A stretch of DNA of 64,000 bases from an uncultured Clostridia bacterium (GTDB lineage Bacteria > Bacillota > Clostridia > TANB77 > CAG-508), in NCBI GenBank assembly GCA_934122235.1, contig CAKOWE010000002.1, positions 1 to 64,000 on the forward strand. The letters run 5' to 3'. The position numbers were made by a program, and so were the translations under genes. Positions 15,553 through 24,224 of this stretch are shown here, one piece after another. The stretch's first letter is position 1; every line of letters begins with the position of its first letter. The notes beneath the pieces were generated by a model that saw only the letters and a program-made list of their open reading frames with translations, ran no database searches and was not told where the DNA came from.

Positions 15553-15834
15553 CTATTCAACAATAGCAAGTACATCAGCTTGTTTTACAATAATATAATC
15601 TTCACCTTCATATTTTATTTCTGTTCCTGAATACTTACTAACTATTACTTTATCGCCTACCTTTATATTCATTTCTATTTGTTTTCCTTCTACATTTCCA
15701 CCAGGTCCTACTGCTAATACCTCTGCTATTTGTGGTTTTTCTTTTGCATTATTTGCTAGAATAATTCCGCTTTTTGTGGTTTCTTCTGCCTCAATCATTT
15801 TAATCAAAATTCTGTCTGCTAATGGTTTTATCAT
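15553..15834 (-). CDS. groES: Co-chaperonin GroES (10 kDa)
   Basis: 93 residues, full length. Starts MIKPLADRILIK; the mobile loop that binds GroEL is in the EETTKSGIILANNAKEKP region, and the C-terminus ends in the conserved DYIIVKQADVLAIVE. First gene of the groES-groEL operon, AGGAGG before the ATG, with a variant CIRCE operator 27 bases further upstream. Confidence 0.97.
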   Translation of the reverse strand: MIKPLADRILIKMIEAEETTKSGIILANNAKEKPQIAEVLAVGPGGNVEGKQIEMNIKVGDKVIVSKYSGTEIKYEGEDYIIVKQADVLAIVE

Positions 15835-15860
15835 AATATTACCTCCTTTGAATAAAATTA

Positions 15861-15917
15861 TTAGCAGTCGTTTATATCGACTGCTAATAATTTATACCAC
15901 TTTTCACAAATTGTCAA
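15861..15917 (-). promoter_or_regulatory. groES promoter with variant CIRCE operator
   Basis: Inverted repeat TTAGCAGTC-N9-GACTGCTAA at 15861-15887. The consensus CIRCE is TTAGCACTC-N9-GAGTGCTAA, so each arm differs by one base and the two changes are symmetric, keeping the palindrome perfect. This is the binding site of the repressor HrcA, whose gene is not in the window. On the minus strand TTGACA lies at 15917-15912 with TATAAA about 15 bases further, partly overlapping the operator flank. Confidence 0.85.
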
Positions 15918-16099
15918 TACATTTGTGTAAATTTGTTTAAGATATTATAATTACTTCTTTATATAACAGGATTGCCAAAGCACTATTCTGCACAAATTTT
16001 ACAATGTTTCTATTCTAACCCAACACACAATTATTACATAATAAAATTATTCTCATATACAATCGTATTATATTTTATTCACATAAAGTCGTATTTATG

Positions 16100-17695
16100 C
16101 TAAATTTCTTTTGCAGCTTTAACTAATTCTGCAAACAATGGTTGTGGTTTGTTAGGTCTTGATTTAAACTCTGGGTGAAATTGTCCAGCAATAAAAAATT
16201 TATTTGTTGGTATCTCAACTATTTCAACAAGTCTTCCATCTGGTGATGTTCCAGAACAAACCATCCCAGCAGCTTCTATTTGTTCTTTATATTTATTATT
16301 AAATTCAAATCTATGTCTATGTCTTTCTGATATTTCACTTTTTCCATAGATTTCTCGTGCTCTTGTACCTTCCTTTAATATGCATGGATATGCTCCAAGT
16401 CTCATAGTTCCACCTTTAGCTTGTACATCTTTTTGATCATCCATTATATGTATTACAGGATTTTTAGCAGATTCATCAAATTCTGCTGAATTTGCATCTT
16501 CTAATTTCAAAACATTTCTAGAAAATTCAACAACAGCCATTTGCATACCTAAACATATACCTAAAAATGGTATATCATTTTCTCTAGCATATCTTATAGT
16601 CTCTATTTTTCCTTGGATTCCTCTATTTCCAAAACCACCAGGAACAACAATTCCTTTATATTCTTTTAATACTTCCTTTACGTTTTGTGAATTTATTGTT
16701 TCTGAGTCTATAAATTCAACATTTACTTTTACATTGTTTTTAAAACCACCATGTCTTAAACTTTCAGCAACAGACAAATATGAATCATGCAATTGTACAT
16801 ATTTTCCAACAATAGCAATATTTACTTCATCTTTAATTTTTCTAATATTGTCAATCATATTTTGCCATTCGTCATTTTTTGCTTCTACTTTATCTAATCT
16901 TAAATGTTCACATACAGTTTTAGCTAATCCTTCTTTTTCTAAATTTAATGGTACTGCATATAAATTATCAGCTGTTGAATTTTCTATAACATCACACTCT
17001 TTTACATTACAGAATAAAGCTATCTTTTGCTTCATTGATTCTTCTATAGGAAATTCTGTTCTACATACCAATATATCTGGTTTTATTCCTAATGATTGTA
17101 ATTCCTTTACTGAATGTTGTGTTGGTTTTGATTTTAATTCATTTGAACCTGATATATGTGGTAAAAGGGTAACATGAATATACAAAACATCTTCGTTATT
17201 CTTTTCAATTCCAACTTGTCTTATTGCTTCTAAGAAAGGTAAGCTTTCTATATCTCCTACTGTTCCTCCTATTTCTGTTATTACAATATCTATATCGTCA
17301 TTTTCAAAACTATATATGTTTTCTTTTATTTCATTTGTAATATGAGGAATTACCTGTACTGTTTTTCCTAAGTAATCTCCTTTTCTTTCTTTATTTATTA
17401 CGTTTGAATATATTCTTCCAGATGTTACACTTGAGTTTTTAGTTAAATTTTCGTCTACGAATCTTTCATAATGTCCTAAATCTAAATCAGTTTCAGCTCC
17501 ATCATCTGTAACAAAAACTTCTCCATGTTCGTATGGACTCATTGTCCCAGGATCTACATTTATATATGGGTCAAACTTCTGTATTGTAACTTTATATCCT
17601 CTATTTTTTAATAATCTTCCTAATGATGCCGCTGTTATTCCTTTTCCTAACCCTGATACAACTCCACCTGTAACAAAAATGTACTTCGTATTCAT
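16100..17695 (-). CDS. pyrG: CTP synthase
   Basis: 531 residues from ATG 17695 (MNTKYIFVTGGVVSGLGKG). The frame is open 31 codons further upstream, but that part spans an attenuator hairpin and lacks an RBS, while AAGGAG precedes 17695. N-terminal synthetase domain with the P-loop-like VSGLGKG and EHGEVFV, then a class I glutamine amidotransferase domain with the nucleophile motif LGICLGMQ and the catalytic pair in QFHPEF. It makes CTP from UTP, ATP and glutamine. Monocistronic. Confidence 0.97.
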   Translation of the reverse strand: MNTKYIFVTGGVVSGLGKGITAASLGRLLKNRGYKVTIQKFDPYINVDPGTMSPYEHGEVFVTDDGAETDLDLGHYERFVDENLTKNSSVTSGRIYSNVINKERKGDYLGKTVQVIPHITNEIKENIYSFENDDIDIVITEIGGTVGDIESLPFLEAIRQVGIEKNNEDVLYIHVTLLPHISGSNELKSKPTQHSVKELQSLGIKPDILVCRTEFPIEESMKQKIALFCNVKECDVIENSTADNLYAVPLNLEKEGLAKTVCEHLRLDKVEAKNDEWQNMIDNIRKIKDEVNIAIVGKYVQLHDSYLSVAESLRHGGFKNNVKVNVEFIDSETINSQNVKEVLKEYKGIVVPGGFGNRGIQGKIETIRYARENDIPFLGICLGMQMAVVEFSRNVLKLEDANSAEFDESAKNPVIHIMDDQKDVQAKGGTMRLGAYPCILKEGTRAREIYGKSEISERHRHRFEFNNKYKEQIEAAGMVCSGTSPDGRLVEIVEIPTNKFFIAGQFHPEFKSRPNKPQPLFAELVKAAKEI

Positions 17696-17729
17696 TATTT
17701 GTTTCTCCTTCCAATTCAACAAATTAAAC

Positions 17730-17822
17730 AAAAAAAAGATTAAAAAATACTTTTTAAAGTTTTTTTTTAATCTATAATTCCCCATCAATTTTAATATTTA
17801 GAAATTATCCTTACACATTATA
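17730..17822 (-). promoter_or_regulatory. pyrG leader with intrinsic terminator (probable attenuator)
   Basis: On the minus strand a TATAAT -10 at 17822-17817 starts a leader that contains, about 40 bases on, GATTAAAAAA...TTTTTTAATC followed by eight T (17772-17730). That is an intrinsic terminator in front of the coding region, so pyrG is likely controlled by readthrough. Known Bacillota pyrG leaders use CTP-sensitive reiterative G addition at a GGGC start; here the start would lie at GGA and the 5' arm is not C/U-rich, so the control logic may differ. Confidence 0.6.
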
Positions 17823-17884
17823 ACAAATTTATTTTTAATTGTATATAGTTTTACAAATTTATTTTTAAAATTACAAATATTTAA

Positions 17885-17931
17885 CAAAAAACACCTATCC
17901 GTTTTATTATAAACTAGATAAGTGCTTTTAA
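17885..17931 (-). terminator. Terminator of ydbC-like gene
   Basis: AGCACTTATC and GATAGGTGTT pair around a ~17-base loop on the minus strand, followed by TTTTTTG. Confidence 0.75.
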
Positions 17932-17938
17932 CTTTATT

Positions 17939-18157
17939 TTATAAACTTTTATTTAAAATATCTTTTAACATATTAGCTTCTTCTTTGGTTAATGTAATTC
18001 CTTTGTTCATTCTATCGTGATTTTCAGACCAATCTCTCAAATCATATTTAGGTTCTCTATCATTCCAACTTACTAAGTTTAATTCTTTTTTCCAACCTTT
18101 ATCGGTTTCTGATAAAACTCCTAAATGTTCTACTATTTCGTATTTTATTTCTGGCAT
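17939..18157 (-). CDS. ydbC: YdbC/PC4-family single-stranded DNA-binding protein
   Basis: 72 residues, a match over the whole length to the bacterial PC4-like YdbC family (KYEIVEHLGVLSETDKGWKKELNLVSWN, then DLRDWSENHDRMNKGITLTKEEA). Members are small homodimers of four-strand sheet plus helix that bind single-stranded DNA without sequence preference; the physiological role in bacteria is unsettled. Monocistronic, between pyrG and ispG, with its own terminator. Confidence 0.88.
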   Translation of the reverse strand: MPEIKYEIVEHLGVLSETDKGWKKELNLVSWNDREPKYDLRDWSENHDRMNKGITLTKEEANMLKDILNKSL

Positions 18158-18257
18158 AAAAACAACTCCTTTTATATTATTTAGAAAAACATCTTATTGC
18201 ATATATTATACACAATAACTAAAACAAAAGTAAACCAATTTTTTAATCTTTTTCAAT

Positions 18258-19316
18258 TTATTCTATCATTTTCAATATTTCTTGTTTTAAACAATCTACT
18301 ATTTCTTCTTGTTTTACCTTTTTTATTATTTCGCCTTTTTTAAACAACAATCCCTCTCTTACTCCTCCAGCAATACCTATATCTGCCTCTTTTGCCTCTC
18401 CAGGTCCATTTACTGCACATCCCATTACAGCAACAGTTATATTTGATTCTATTGTTTGTAAAAATTCTTCTACTTGCTTTGCTATTGGTATTAAATCTAT
18501 TTGTGTTCTTCCACAAGTAGGACATGACACTAATACTGGTGACTTAGTATATAAACCACAATTTTTCAAAATTTCTTTAGCAACTTTTATTTCTTTAACA
18601 GGATCATCTGATAACGATACTCTCAAGGTATCACCAATTCCTTGCTTTAACATATATCCCAATCCAATACTTGATTTTACTGTTCCACCAAATTCAGTAC
18701 CACTTTCTGTTATTCCCAAATGTAATGGATATTGAAATGTTTTTGCAGCTTCTTCATAAGCTGATATACACAAATCTAAATTTGATGCTTTTAATGATAA
18801 TACAATGTCTGTAAAATCTAATTCTTCTAAAATTTTAATATGTCTTGCAGCACTTTCTACCATAGCTTTAGCCGTTGGTTTTTTATACTTTTCTAATAAA
18901 TCTTTTTCTAAAGATCCAGAATTAACTCCTATTCTTATTGGTATATTTTTTTCTTTACAAGCATCAACAACTTCTTTAATCTTATCTTTTGAACCAATAT
19001 TTCCTGGATTTATTCTAACCTTATCAACTCCTGCACTAATTGCCGCTAACGCTATTTTATAATCAAAGTGGATATCTGAAACTATTGGTATATGTATTCT
19101 TTCTTTTATTTGTTTTATTGCTTTTGCGTCTTCTATATCCATACATGCTACTCTTACAATTTCACAACCAGCTTTTTCTAAAGCTAATATTTGATCTACA
19201 GTTGCTATAACATCTTTAGTTTTAGTATTACACATGGATTGAATAATAACTTTATCTTGTCCTCCAACTTGTACATTTCCTACCATAACTTTCTTTGTTT
19301 CAGTTCTTTTAAACAT
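18258..19316 (-). CDS. ispG: 4-hydroxy-3-methylbut-2-en-1-yl diphosphate synthase (flavodoxin type)
   Basis: 352 residues, the bacterial GcpE/IspG length. TIM-barrel N-domain (VIIQSMCNTKTKD...), then the C-terminal [4Fe-4S] domain with SCPTCGRTQ and CAVNGPGE supplying three Cys, plus the conserved Glu. It carries out the next-to-last step of the non-mevalonate isoprenoid pathway. In many Clostridia it follows dxr and rseP; here it stands alone between ydbC and an accessory gene. Confidence 0.96.
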   Translation of the reverse strand: MFKRTETKKVMVGNVQVGGQDKVIIQSMCNTKTKDVIATVDQILALEKAGCEIVRVACMDIEDAKAIKQIKERIHIPIVSDIHFDYKIALAAISAGVDKVRINPGNIGSKDKIKEVVDACKEKNIPIRIGVNSGSLEKDLLEKYKKPTAKAMVESAARHIKILEELDFTDIVLSLKASNLDLCISAYEEAAKTFQYPLHLGITESGTEFGGTVKSSIGLGYMLKQGIGDTLRVSLSDDPVKEIKVAKEILKNCGLYTKSPVLVSCPTCGRTQIDLIPIAKQVEEFLQTIESNITVAVMGCAVNGPGEAKEADIGIAGGVREGLLFKKGEIIKKVKQEEIVDCLKQEILKMIE

Positions 19317-19426
19317 AATTAATCTCCTCTATATACTTAAACATTTATATAAATTATATTTGTATATAAATTATCTGTCAATATTGCACAATAAAAAAAA
19401 CTAATATAATAATAAATAAAAAGAAA

Positions 19427-19460
19427 CAGCCTGCAAAATATTTGCAAGCTGTTTTTTGTA
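19427..19460 (-). terminator. Terminator of accessory gene 19463-19741
   Basis: ACAGCTTGCAAA and TTTGCAGGCTGT form the stem on the minus strand, followed by TTCTTTTTATTT. The plus strand also has a T-run, so it may be bidirectional. Confidence 0.75.
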
Positions 19461-19462
19461 AT

Positions 19463-19741
19463 TTAGATACTTCCACCGGGCGAAAGAGATTCGCAACCAC
19501 TTAGTGTTGAATCACCATTGCTGGGCTCCGAGTTATCTTCGTCCGCCTCCAGATCGTCTTCCATTTCCGGTTTTTCAAACGTCAGCACCGCAATGTAATC
19601 CTTGGCTTTAGGGTTACTACATACAGAAGGCGTCCCCCGCATATACCAACCGTCAGCTTCTCTTTCCGAAATCACATTGTTTATTGCCGAATCATTCACA
19701 CCTGATACCGGTATCACAACTACATTTGTTAGCATATTCAT
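19463..19741 (-). CDS. Hypothetical accessory protein, acidic Ser/Gly tail
   Basis: 92 residues: a small N-terminal domain of about 60 residues with a hydrophobic beta strand start (VVVIPVSG), DGWYMRGTP and YIAVLTFEKPE, then an acidic, disordered tail rich in Glu, Asp, Ser and Gly. Not recognised. Markedly GC-richer than its surroundings. It has its own TATAAT promoter, an ~80-base leader, AGGGGG ribosome site and a terminator. Arg in YMRGT is encoded by CGG, a codon absent in frame from the core genes here; a +1 shift there would replace the tail by a short unrelated peptide. Confidence 0.65.
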   Translation of the reverse strand: MNMLTNVVVIPVSGVNDSAINNVISEREADGWYMRGTPSVCSNPKAKDYIAVLTFEKPEMEDDLEADEDNSEPSNGDSTLSGCESLSPGGSI

Positions 19742-19946
19742 ACCAACAACCCCCTTATGATTATTCTTATGCTGCCTCGTGTCATTGAGAAAAGGAGGAT
19801 AACATAAGTTATTATTATTATATCACATTTTTTACTTACTGGCAACTTTAAGACAACTATTTACATACATCTTTAATTCATAAATTAATAATTTTAGGTA
19901 AAACTACATCTATAATAGTAATTTACAATACTTGGAGATGATTTTA

Positions 19947-22575
19947 TTGAAAAAACACCTAAACAATAAAAATGATGATTTTTCAGATGATTTAATAAAA
20001 AACTATGAAAAAATCGCAACTTTAAACCAAAATGAATTTTTACAATATTTTTCTTTTAGTTCTTCAGGATTATCTCGGAAACGAAATAAACAACAACCTA
20101 TATAAGTACGGACCTAATCAACTAAATAAATCAAAACAAAAAAAATGGTACAACTACTTATGGTTAAGTTTTTTTAGTCCTTTTAATAGTATTTTAATTA
20201 GTATAATATTTGTATTAATATATACTGATATTATTTTATCATCCCCTCCTAATTATGCTAATATTATTGTTATTTTGGCATTAATTTTTATTAGCACTCT
20301 ACTAGATTTTTTTGAAGAATTTCGTTCTAATAAAGCAGCAGAAAAATTAAAAAAATTAGTTGCTACTACATCAACTGTTATTAGAAACAATCAAGAAATA
20401 AAAATATCAATAGAAGATATTACTGTTGGTGATTTAGTAATTTTATCCGCTGGAGATATGATTCCTGCTGATTTAAGATTAATTGAATCTAAGGATTTGT
20501 ATATTAATCAATCTTCATTAACAGGCGAATCTGAATCTGTAAAAAAAGTGTCAGATATGCTAAATACAAAAATAGATTCAATTACAGATTTAGATAACAT
20601 TTGTTTTATGGGAACTAATATTATAAGTGGATATGCTAAAGGAATTGTTGTATCTGTTGGTAATTCCACATATTGGGGAAAAATTGCTCGCACAATTAAT
20701 TCAGGAAAACCACAAACCACCTTTCAAAAAGGAATTTCAAATATTAGTAAACTTCTTATACGCTTTATGCTAGTTATGATTCCTTTTGCATTTTTACTTA
20801 ACGCTTGGAAACACGATACTTTAATTGCTTTTACATTTTCTGTTGCAATAGCTATTGGAATAACACCCCTTTTACTTCCTGTTATTTTATCTTCTAGCTT
20901 AGCAAAAGGTGCCATAAAAATGTCTACTAAAAAAACTATTGTAAAAAAACTAGATTCTATTCAAAGCTTTGGAGCAATGAATATTCTTTGTACTGATAAA
21001 ACCGGAACATTAACAGAAGATAATATTGTTTTAGAAAAATATTTAGATGTGCAAGGAAATGAGAATAAAAAGGTATTACAAACAGTATTTTTAAATTCTT
21101 ATTTTCAAACTGGTTTAAAAGGAAATATTGATGAAGCAATTATAAAAAGAGCCTCAATTGAAGGCATAAACAATATAACCAACAATTATAAAAAAATAGA
21201 TGAAATTCCTTTTGATTTTTCAAGAAGAAGGTTATCAGTCATAGTTTCAGATTATGATAGCAATTGCCATATGATAACTAAAGGCGCTTTAGAAGAAATT
21301 TTATCGGTTTGCAATTTTGCTAATATAAACGAAAAAGTAGTTCCAATTACTAACGAAATAAAAAACTATATACGAAAACTTACACAAGATTTAAATGAAT
21401 CCGGCTTAAGAGTTATAGCTGTTGCATACAAAAATAATATCCCGTTATCTAACAATTTTTCTACTAAAGATGAAAATAATATGATTTTAATTGGATTTAC
21501 AGGCTTCTTGGATCCACCAAAGGGAACTGCAAAAGAATCAATTGAAAAACTTAACAAAAATGGAATTAGAGTAATTGTATTAACTGGTGACAATGAAAAT
21601 GTAACCAAATGCATTTGTGATAAAGTAGGTATAAATACTACCAGAATAGTAACAGGTAACAAATTAGACAAAATGTCAGATGCCTCAATTCTAAGAATAT
21701 TAAGGAATACAAATATTTTTACCAAACTTTCACCAATTCAAAAAGCAAGAATTGTACGACTCTTAAAGGAATCACAAAATGTAGTAGGATATATGGGAGA
21801 TGGAATCAATGACGCTCCATCTCTTATTAACTCAGAAGTAGGAATCTCTGTTGATACAGCTGTTGACATTGCTAAGGAAACTGCTGACATTATCCTATTA
21901 GAAAAAGATCTGAACGTATTAGTTGACGGAGTTAGAGAAGGAAGAAAAACTTTTGGTAATTTATTAAAATATATAAAAATGGCTGTAAGTTTTAATTTTG
22001 GTGAAGTTCTATCTGTATTAATTGCAAGTCTACTTTTGCCATTTTTTCCAATAACACCTATTCAACTATTAGTTCAAAGTTTACTATATGACATTGGGCA
22101 ATTAACGCTCCCTTTTGACAATGTAGATGAAGAATATTTAGAGAAACCTCAAAAATGGAATATTAATAGTATTAAAAATTTTATGTTTTTTATGGGACCT
22201 ATTAGTTCTATGTTTGATTTATTAATTTTTGCAATTTTATGGTTTGGCTTCAAGCTAAGACTACCAGACGCATCTTTATTTCAAACAATATGGTTTTCTT
22301 ATGGAATAGTTTCAAATTTAGTTGGCTTACACGTTATTCGTACGGCCAAAACACCAATAAAAGAAAGTAATGCATCAAAAATGGTGTATTTTTCTTCAAT
22401 ATTACTAAGTATTATAGCAATAGTATTACCATTTACGTTTTTAGGTAACCTCATTGGATTAGTAGCTTTACCATTACAATATCTATTTATAATTATTGTA
22501 ATTCCTTTATTATATGTTTTAGTAGCAACTCTTGCAAAAAAAATTTATATAAAACGATATGGTAACTGGATTTAA
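19947..22575 (+). CDS. P-type ATPase (MgtA-like cation transporter), requires +1 frameshift at a CGG codon
   Basis: From TTG 19947 (behind TTGGAG) the first 43 codons give the cytoplasmic N-terminal segment ending SSSGLS. The frame then meets CGG and would stop ten codons on. Skipping C 20076 joins it to the long frame beginning GNEINNNLYKYGPNQL, the expected continuation of a P-type ATPase N-domain. The joined protein is about 875 residues, normal for MgtA. Motifs: LTGES in the actuator domain, phosphorylated Asp in CTDKTGTLTED (about residue 350), GDGINDAPS, and about ten membrane segments. Type IIIB-like, Mg2+ import likely but not proven. The shift site is TCT C GGA AAC. Confidence 0.88.
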
Positions 22576-22597
22576 TTTGTATTTATATATATATAAA

Positions 22598-22639
22598 CGA
22601 GAGGAGAAATGAAATGTTTTCACATTCATTCTCCTCTCG
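22598..22639 (-). terminator. Terminator of duplicated cassette, copy 1
   Basis: CGAGAGGAG...CTCCTCTCG outer stem with an inner AATGT-GAAA-ACATT stem on the minus strand: a GAAA tetraloop hairpin. Its counterpart downstream of copy 2 has the inner stem changed on both sides, so pairing is kept. Lies convergent between the ATPase and the gene at 22644. Confidence 0.8.
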
Positions 22640-22643
22640 GCTT

Positions 22644-22940
22644 TTAGAGGACAGTAGCAGTTTTCTGCTTAATAGAAATTGTGGCGTCATACTTATATCT
22701 TGCCAACTCCATCACAGTAACATAAGCAGTCTCCCCTTCTCTGAGAAGCTGTTCACCCATGCGTACCTTGATGAACTCATCAGCGAAAGTAAGAAGTATA
22801 TTGCCGTCGCTGGTTGTTACCTCGTCTGCTCCTGCCAGAAGGCAGTTGAACGTAGAATCGGTCAGCCAATAGTCATAATTGCTGTCGCTGTGTTCGCCTA
22901 TAGCCTGCTTTACCCGCTCAAATGTTGATTCCTTAGTCAT
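22644..22940 (-). CDS. Hypothetical accessory protein, copy 1 of a duplicated cassette
   Basis: 98 residues; paralogue of the product of 23165-23458. Shared features: MTKE(S/T)T(F/W)ER(V/I)K at the start, YD(Y/F)WLTDSTFN, LLA, a Gly-turn, then a strand-helix segment, and a KYxxxxxIKxKTxTVL C-terminus. The pattern of helix, Y-x-x-WL, turn and strand faintly recalls a DnaA N-terminal domain, but I do not claim homology. GC-richer than core genes. Codon 9 is an in-frame CGG (Arg in FERVK); a +1 skip there gives GGG then TAA, so translation would end at once. AGGAGGTT-like GGAGG before ATG. Confidence 0.7.
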   Translation of the reverse strand: MTKESTFERVKQAIGEHSDSNYDYWLTDSTFNCLLAGADEVTTSDGNILLTFADEFIKVRMGEQLLREGETAYVTVMELARYKYDATISIKQKTATVL

Positions 22941-22987
22941 AATGAAAAACCTCCAAAATTTAATTTACACATTTCGTGTATGTATAT

Positions 22988-23016
22988 ATTTTAGCACAAT
23001 TTTACATAATATTCAA
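22988..23016 (-). promoter_or_regulatory. Promoter of cassette copy 1
   Basis: TTGAAT (23016-23011), 17-base spacer, TAAAAT (22993-22988) on the minus strand, then a leader with the CACGAAATGTG inverted repeat shared with copy 2. Confidence 0.75.
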
Positions 23017-23120
23017 GTCTATAACTTGCTTTCCACTAAATATAATAATAAATTTGCACAAATTTCTATATTTACATTTTTTATTATTTACTAAACTTTT
23101 TCAATTTTATATAAAAAACA

Positions 23121-23160
23121 AGAGGAGAAATAAAACGCTTTCGCATTCATTCCCCTCTCG
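23121..23160 (-). terminator. Terminator of duplicated cassette, copy 2
   Basis: CGAGAGGGGAATG...CTCCTCTTG stem with an inner ATGC-GAAA-GCGT hairpin on the minus strand and a TTTTTTAT tail. Compared with copy 1 the inner stem has changed on both arms. Confidence 0.8.
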
Positions 23161-23164
23161 GCTT

Positions 23165-23458
23165 TTAGAGGACTGTAACTGTTTTTTTCTTGATAAGTAT
23201 TGTATCAAGATACTTATAGTTTTTCAGTGCAATCAGTCTAACATGCACATCTTCGCAACCATCGATACAAAGGTTGTTCATGCACACTTCGAGAATGTCG
23301 CTATCAAAATCAAGGATTAAACAACCTTTCTTGGTCGTAATCTCTTTTGATTCTGCCAGCAGATCATTGAAAGTAGAATCAGTCAGCCAGAAATCGTACT
23401 GGCTATTGTGACCATCTACAGCCAGCTTAATCCGCTCCCATGTTGTTTCCTTAGTCAT
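23165..23458 (-). CDS. Hypothetical accessory protein, copy 2 of a duplicated cassette
   Basis: 97 residues, clearly homologous to the product of 22644-22940 but well diverged, so the duplication is not recent or the two copies were acquired separately. Again codon 9 is CGG (Arg in WERIK), so the codon was kept through the duplication. A +1 skip there would end translation a few codons on. No signal peptide or membrane segment; three Cys in the C-terminal half (MNNLCIDGC region). Function unknown. Confidence 0.7.
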   Translation of the reverse strand: MTKETTWERIKLAVDGHNSQYDFWLTDSTFNDLLAESKEITTKKGCLILDFDSDILEVCMNNLCIDGCEDVHVRLIALKNYKYLDTILIKKKTVTVL

Positions 23459-23505
23459 TACTTAAACCTCCAAAAACAAAATTTACACATTTCGTGCATA
23501 TATAT

Positions 23506-23534
23506 ATTCTAACATAATTTTGAAAGACATTCAA
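23506..23534 (-). promoter_or_regulatory. Promoter of cassette copy 2
   Basis: TTGAAT (23534-23529), 17-base spacer, TAGAAT (23511-23506) on the minus strand, then the same CACGAAATGTGTAAATT leader as copy 1. The -35 overlaps the stop of the upstream nucleotidase gene. Confidence 0.75.
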
Positions 23535-24127
23535 CTTTCTTGTTCTTTAATGCTTTTATCATGTATATATCTATAAACTTCACCCCAATTATATAATGTT
23601 TTTATATATTTGTTATTTTTTATTTCATGTGAAGGTGTATCTTTTAAATATATTACTTCTATACCAACATCCGCAACTTTTATACAATTTTCTATATAAT
23701 CATCTATCATTAGATCTATATTTTCATCCTTACAAACTTTTCCTTTGTCTAATATACCCCAATAATATTTATTAAATATTTCAAAATTATTATCTTTAAA
23801 TATTTTCTCTGTCATTTCAATATATTCTTTACCCGTACTTCCTCTGGCCGTAACTATTACTAACTCATGTCCTTCTTTTTTTAATAGTCTTAGTACTCTA
23901 TCTGCTCCTGGCATGAAATTTGCATTTTTTACAATATATTCATGATATTTGTTTATAAAATTTTCTTGTTCCTGCTTACTCCATGAGTATCTAGATTGAA
24001 ATCTCAATTCTTTTTCATCAATAATTGAATTTCTTTTTAACTCTAACACATCATATAATTCTGCTAAAACTCTATATAACTTTTCTGTATCAAATATTAC
24101 TCCATCTAAGTCTACTCCTATCTTCAT
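23531..24127 (-). CDS. HAD-family 5'-nucleotidase, NT5C type
   Basis: 198 residues. HAD motif I is at the very start (GVDLDGVIFD, nucleophile Asp6 and Asp8), motif II VTARG, a conserved Lys in the DKGKVCKDENID region, and motif III LMIDDYIENC. This is the layout of the C-type (deoxy)ribonucleotidases that dephosphorylate nucleoside monophosphates. Substrate not determinable. RBS GGAGG before ATG. It lies directly downstream of topB (97-base gap) on the same strand and may be cotranscribed. Confidence 0.85.
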   Translation of the reverse strand: MKIGVDLDGVIFDTEKLYRVLAELYDVLELKRNSIIDEKELRFQSRYSWSKQEQENFINKYHEYIVKNANFMPGADRVLRLLKKEGHELVIVTARGSTGKEYIEMTEKIFKDNNFEIFNKYYWGILDKGKVCKDENIDLMIDDYIENCIKVADVGIEVIYLKDTPSHEIKNNKYIKTLYNWGEVYRYIHDKSIKEQES

Positions 24128-24224
24128 AACATTCCTCCTTCAAAAGTAACATGTAATTTAATATTTTTTTATTTTTAATTTTTATTTGTTAATATATAAA
24201 ATATCTACTACAAAATATTCTAAA

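Noticed and set aside
17696..17788. N-terminal extension of CTP synthase
   Set aside because: It runs through the attenuator hairpin, has no ribosome site, and family members start at the inner Met.
13414..23458. The four GC-rich genes as parts of one prophage or integrative element
   Set aside because: They are scattered among housekeeping genes, with no integrase, att repeats or structural genes nearby.
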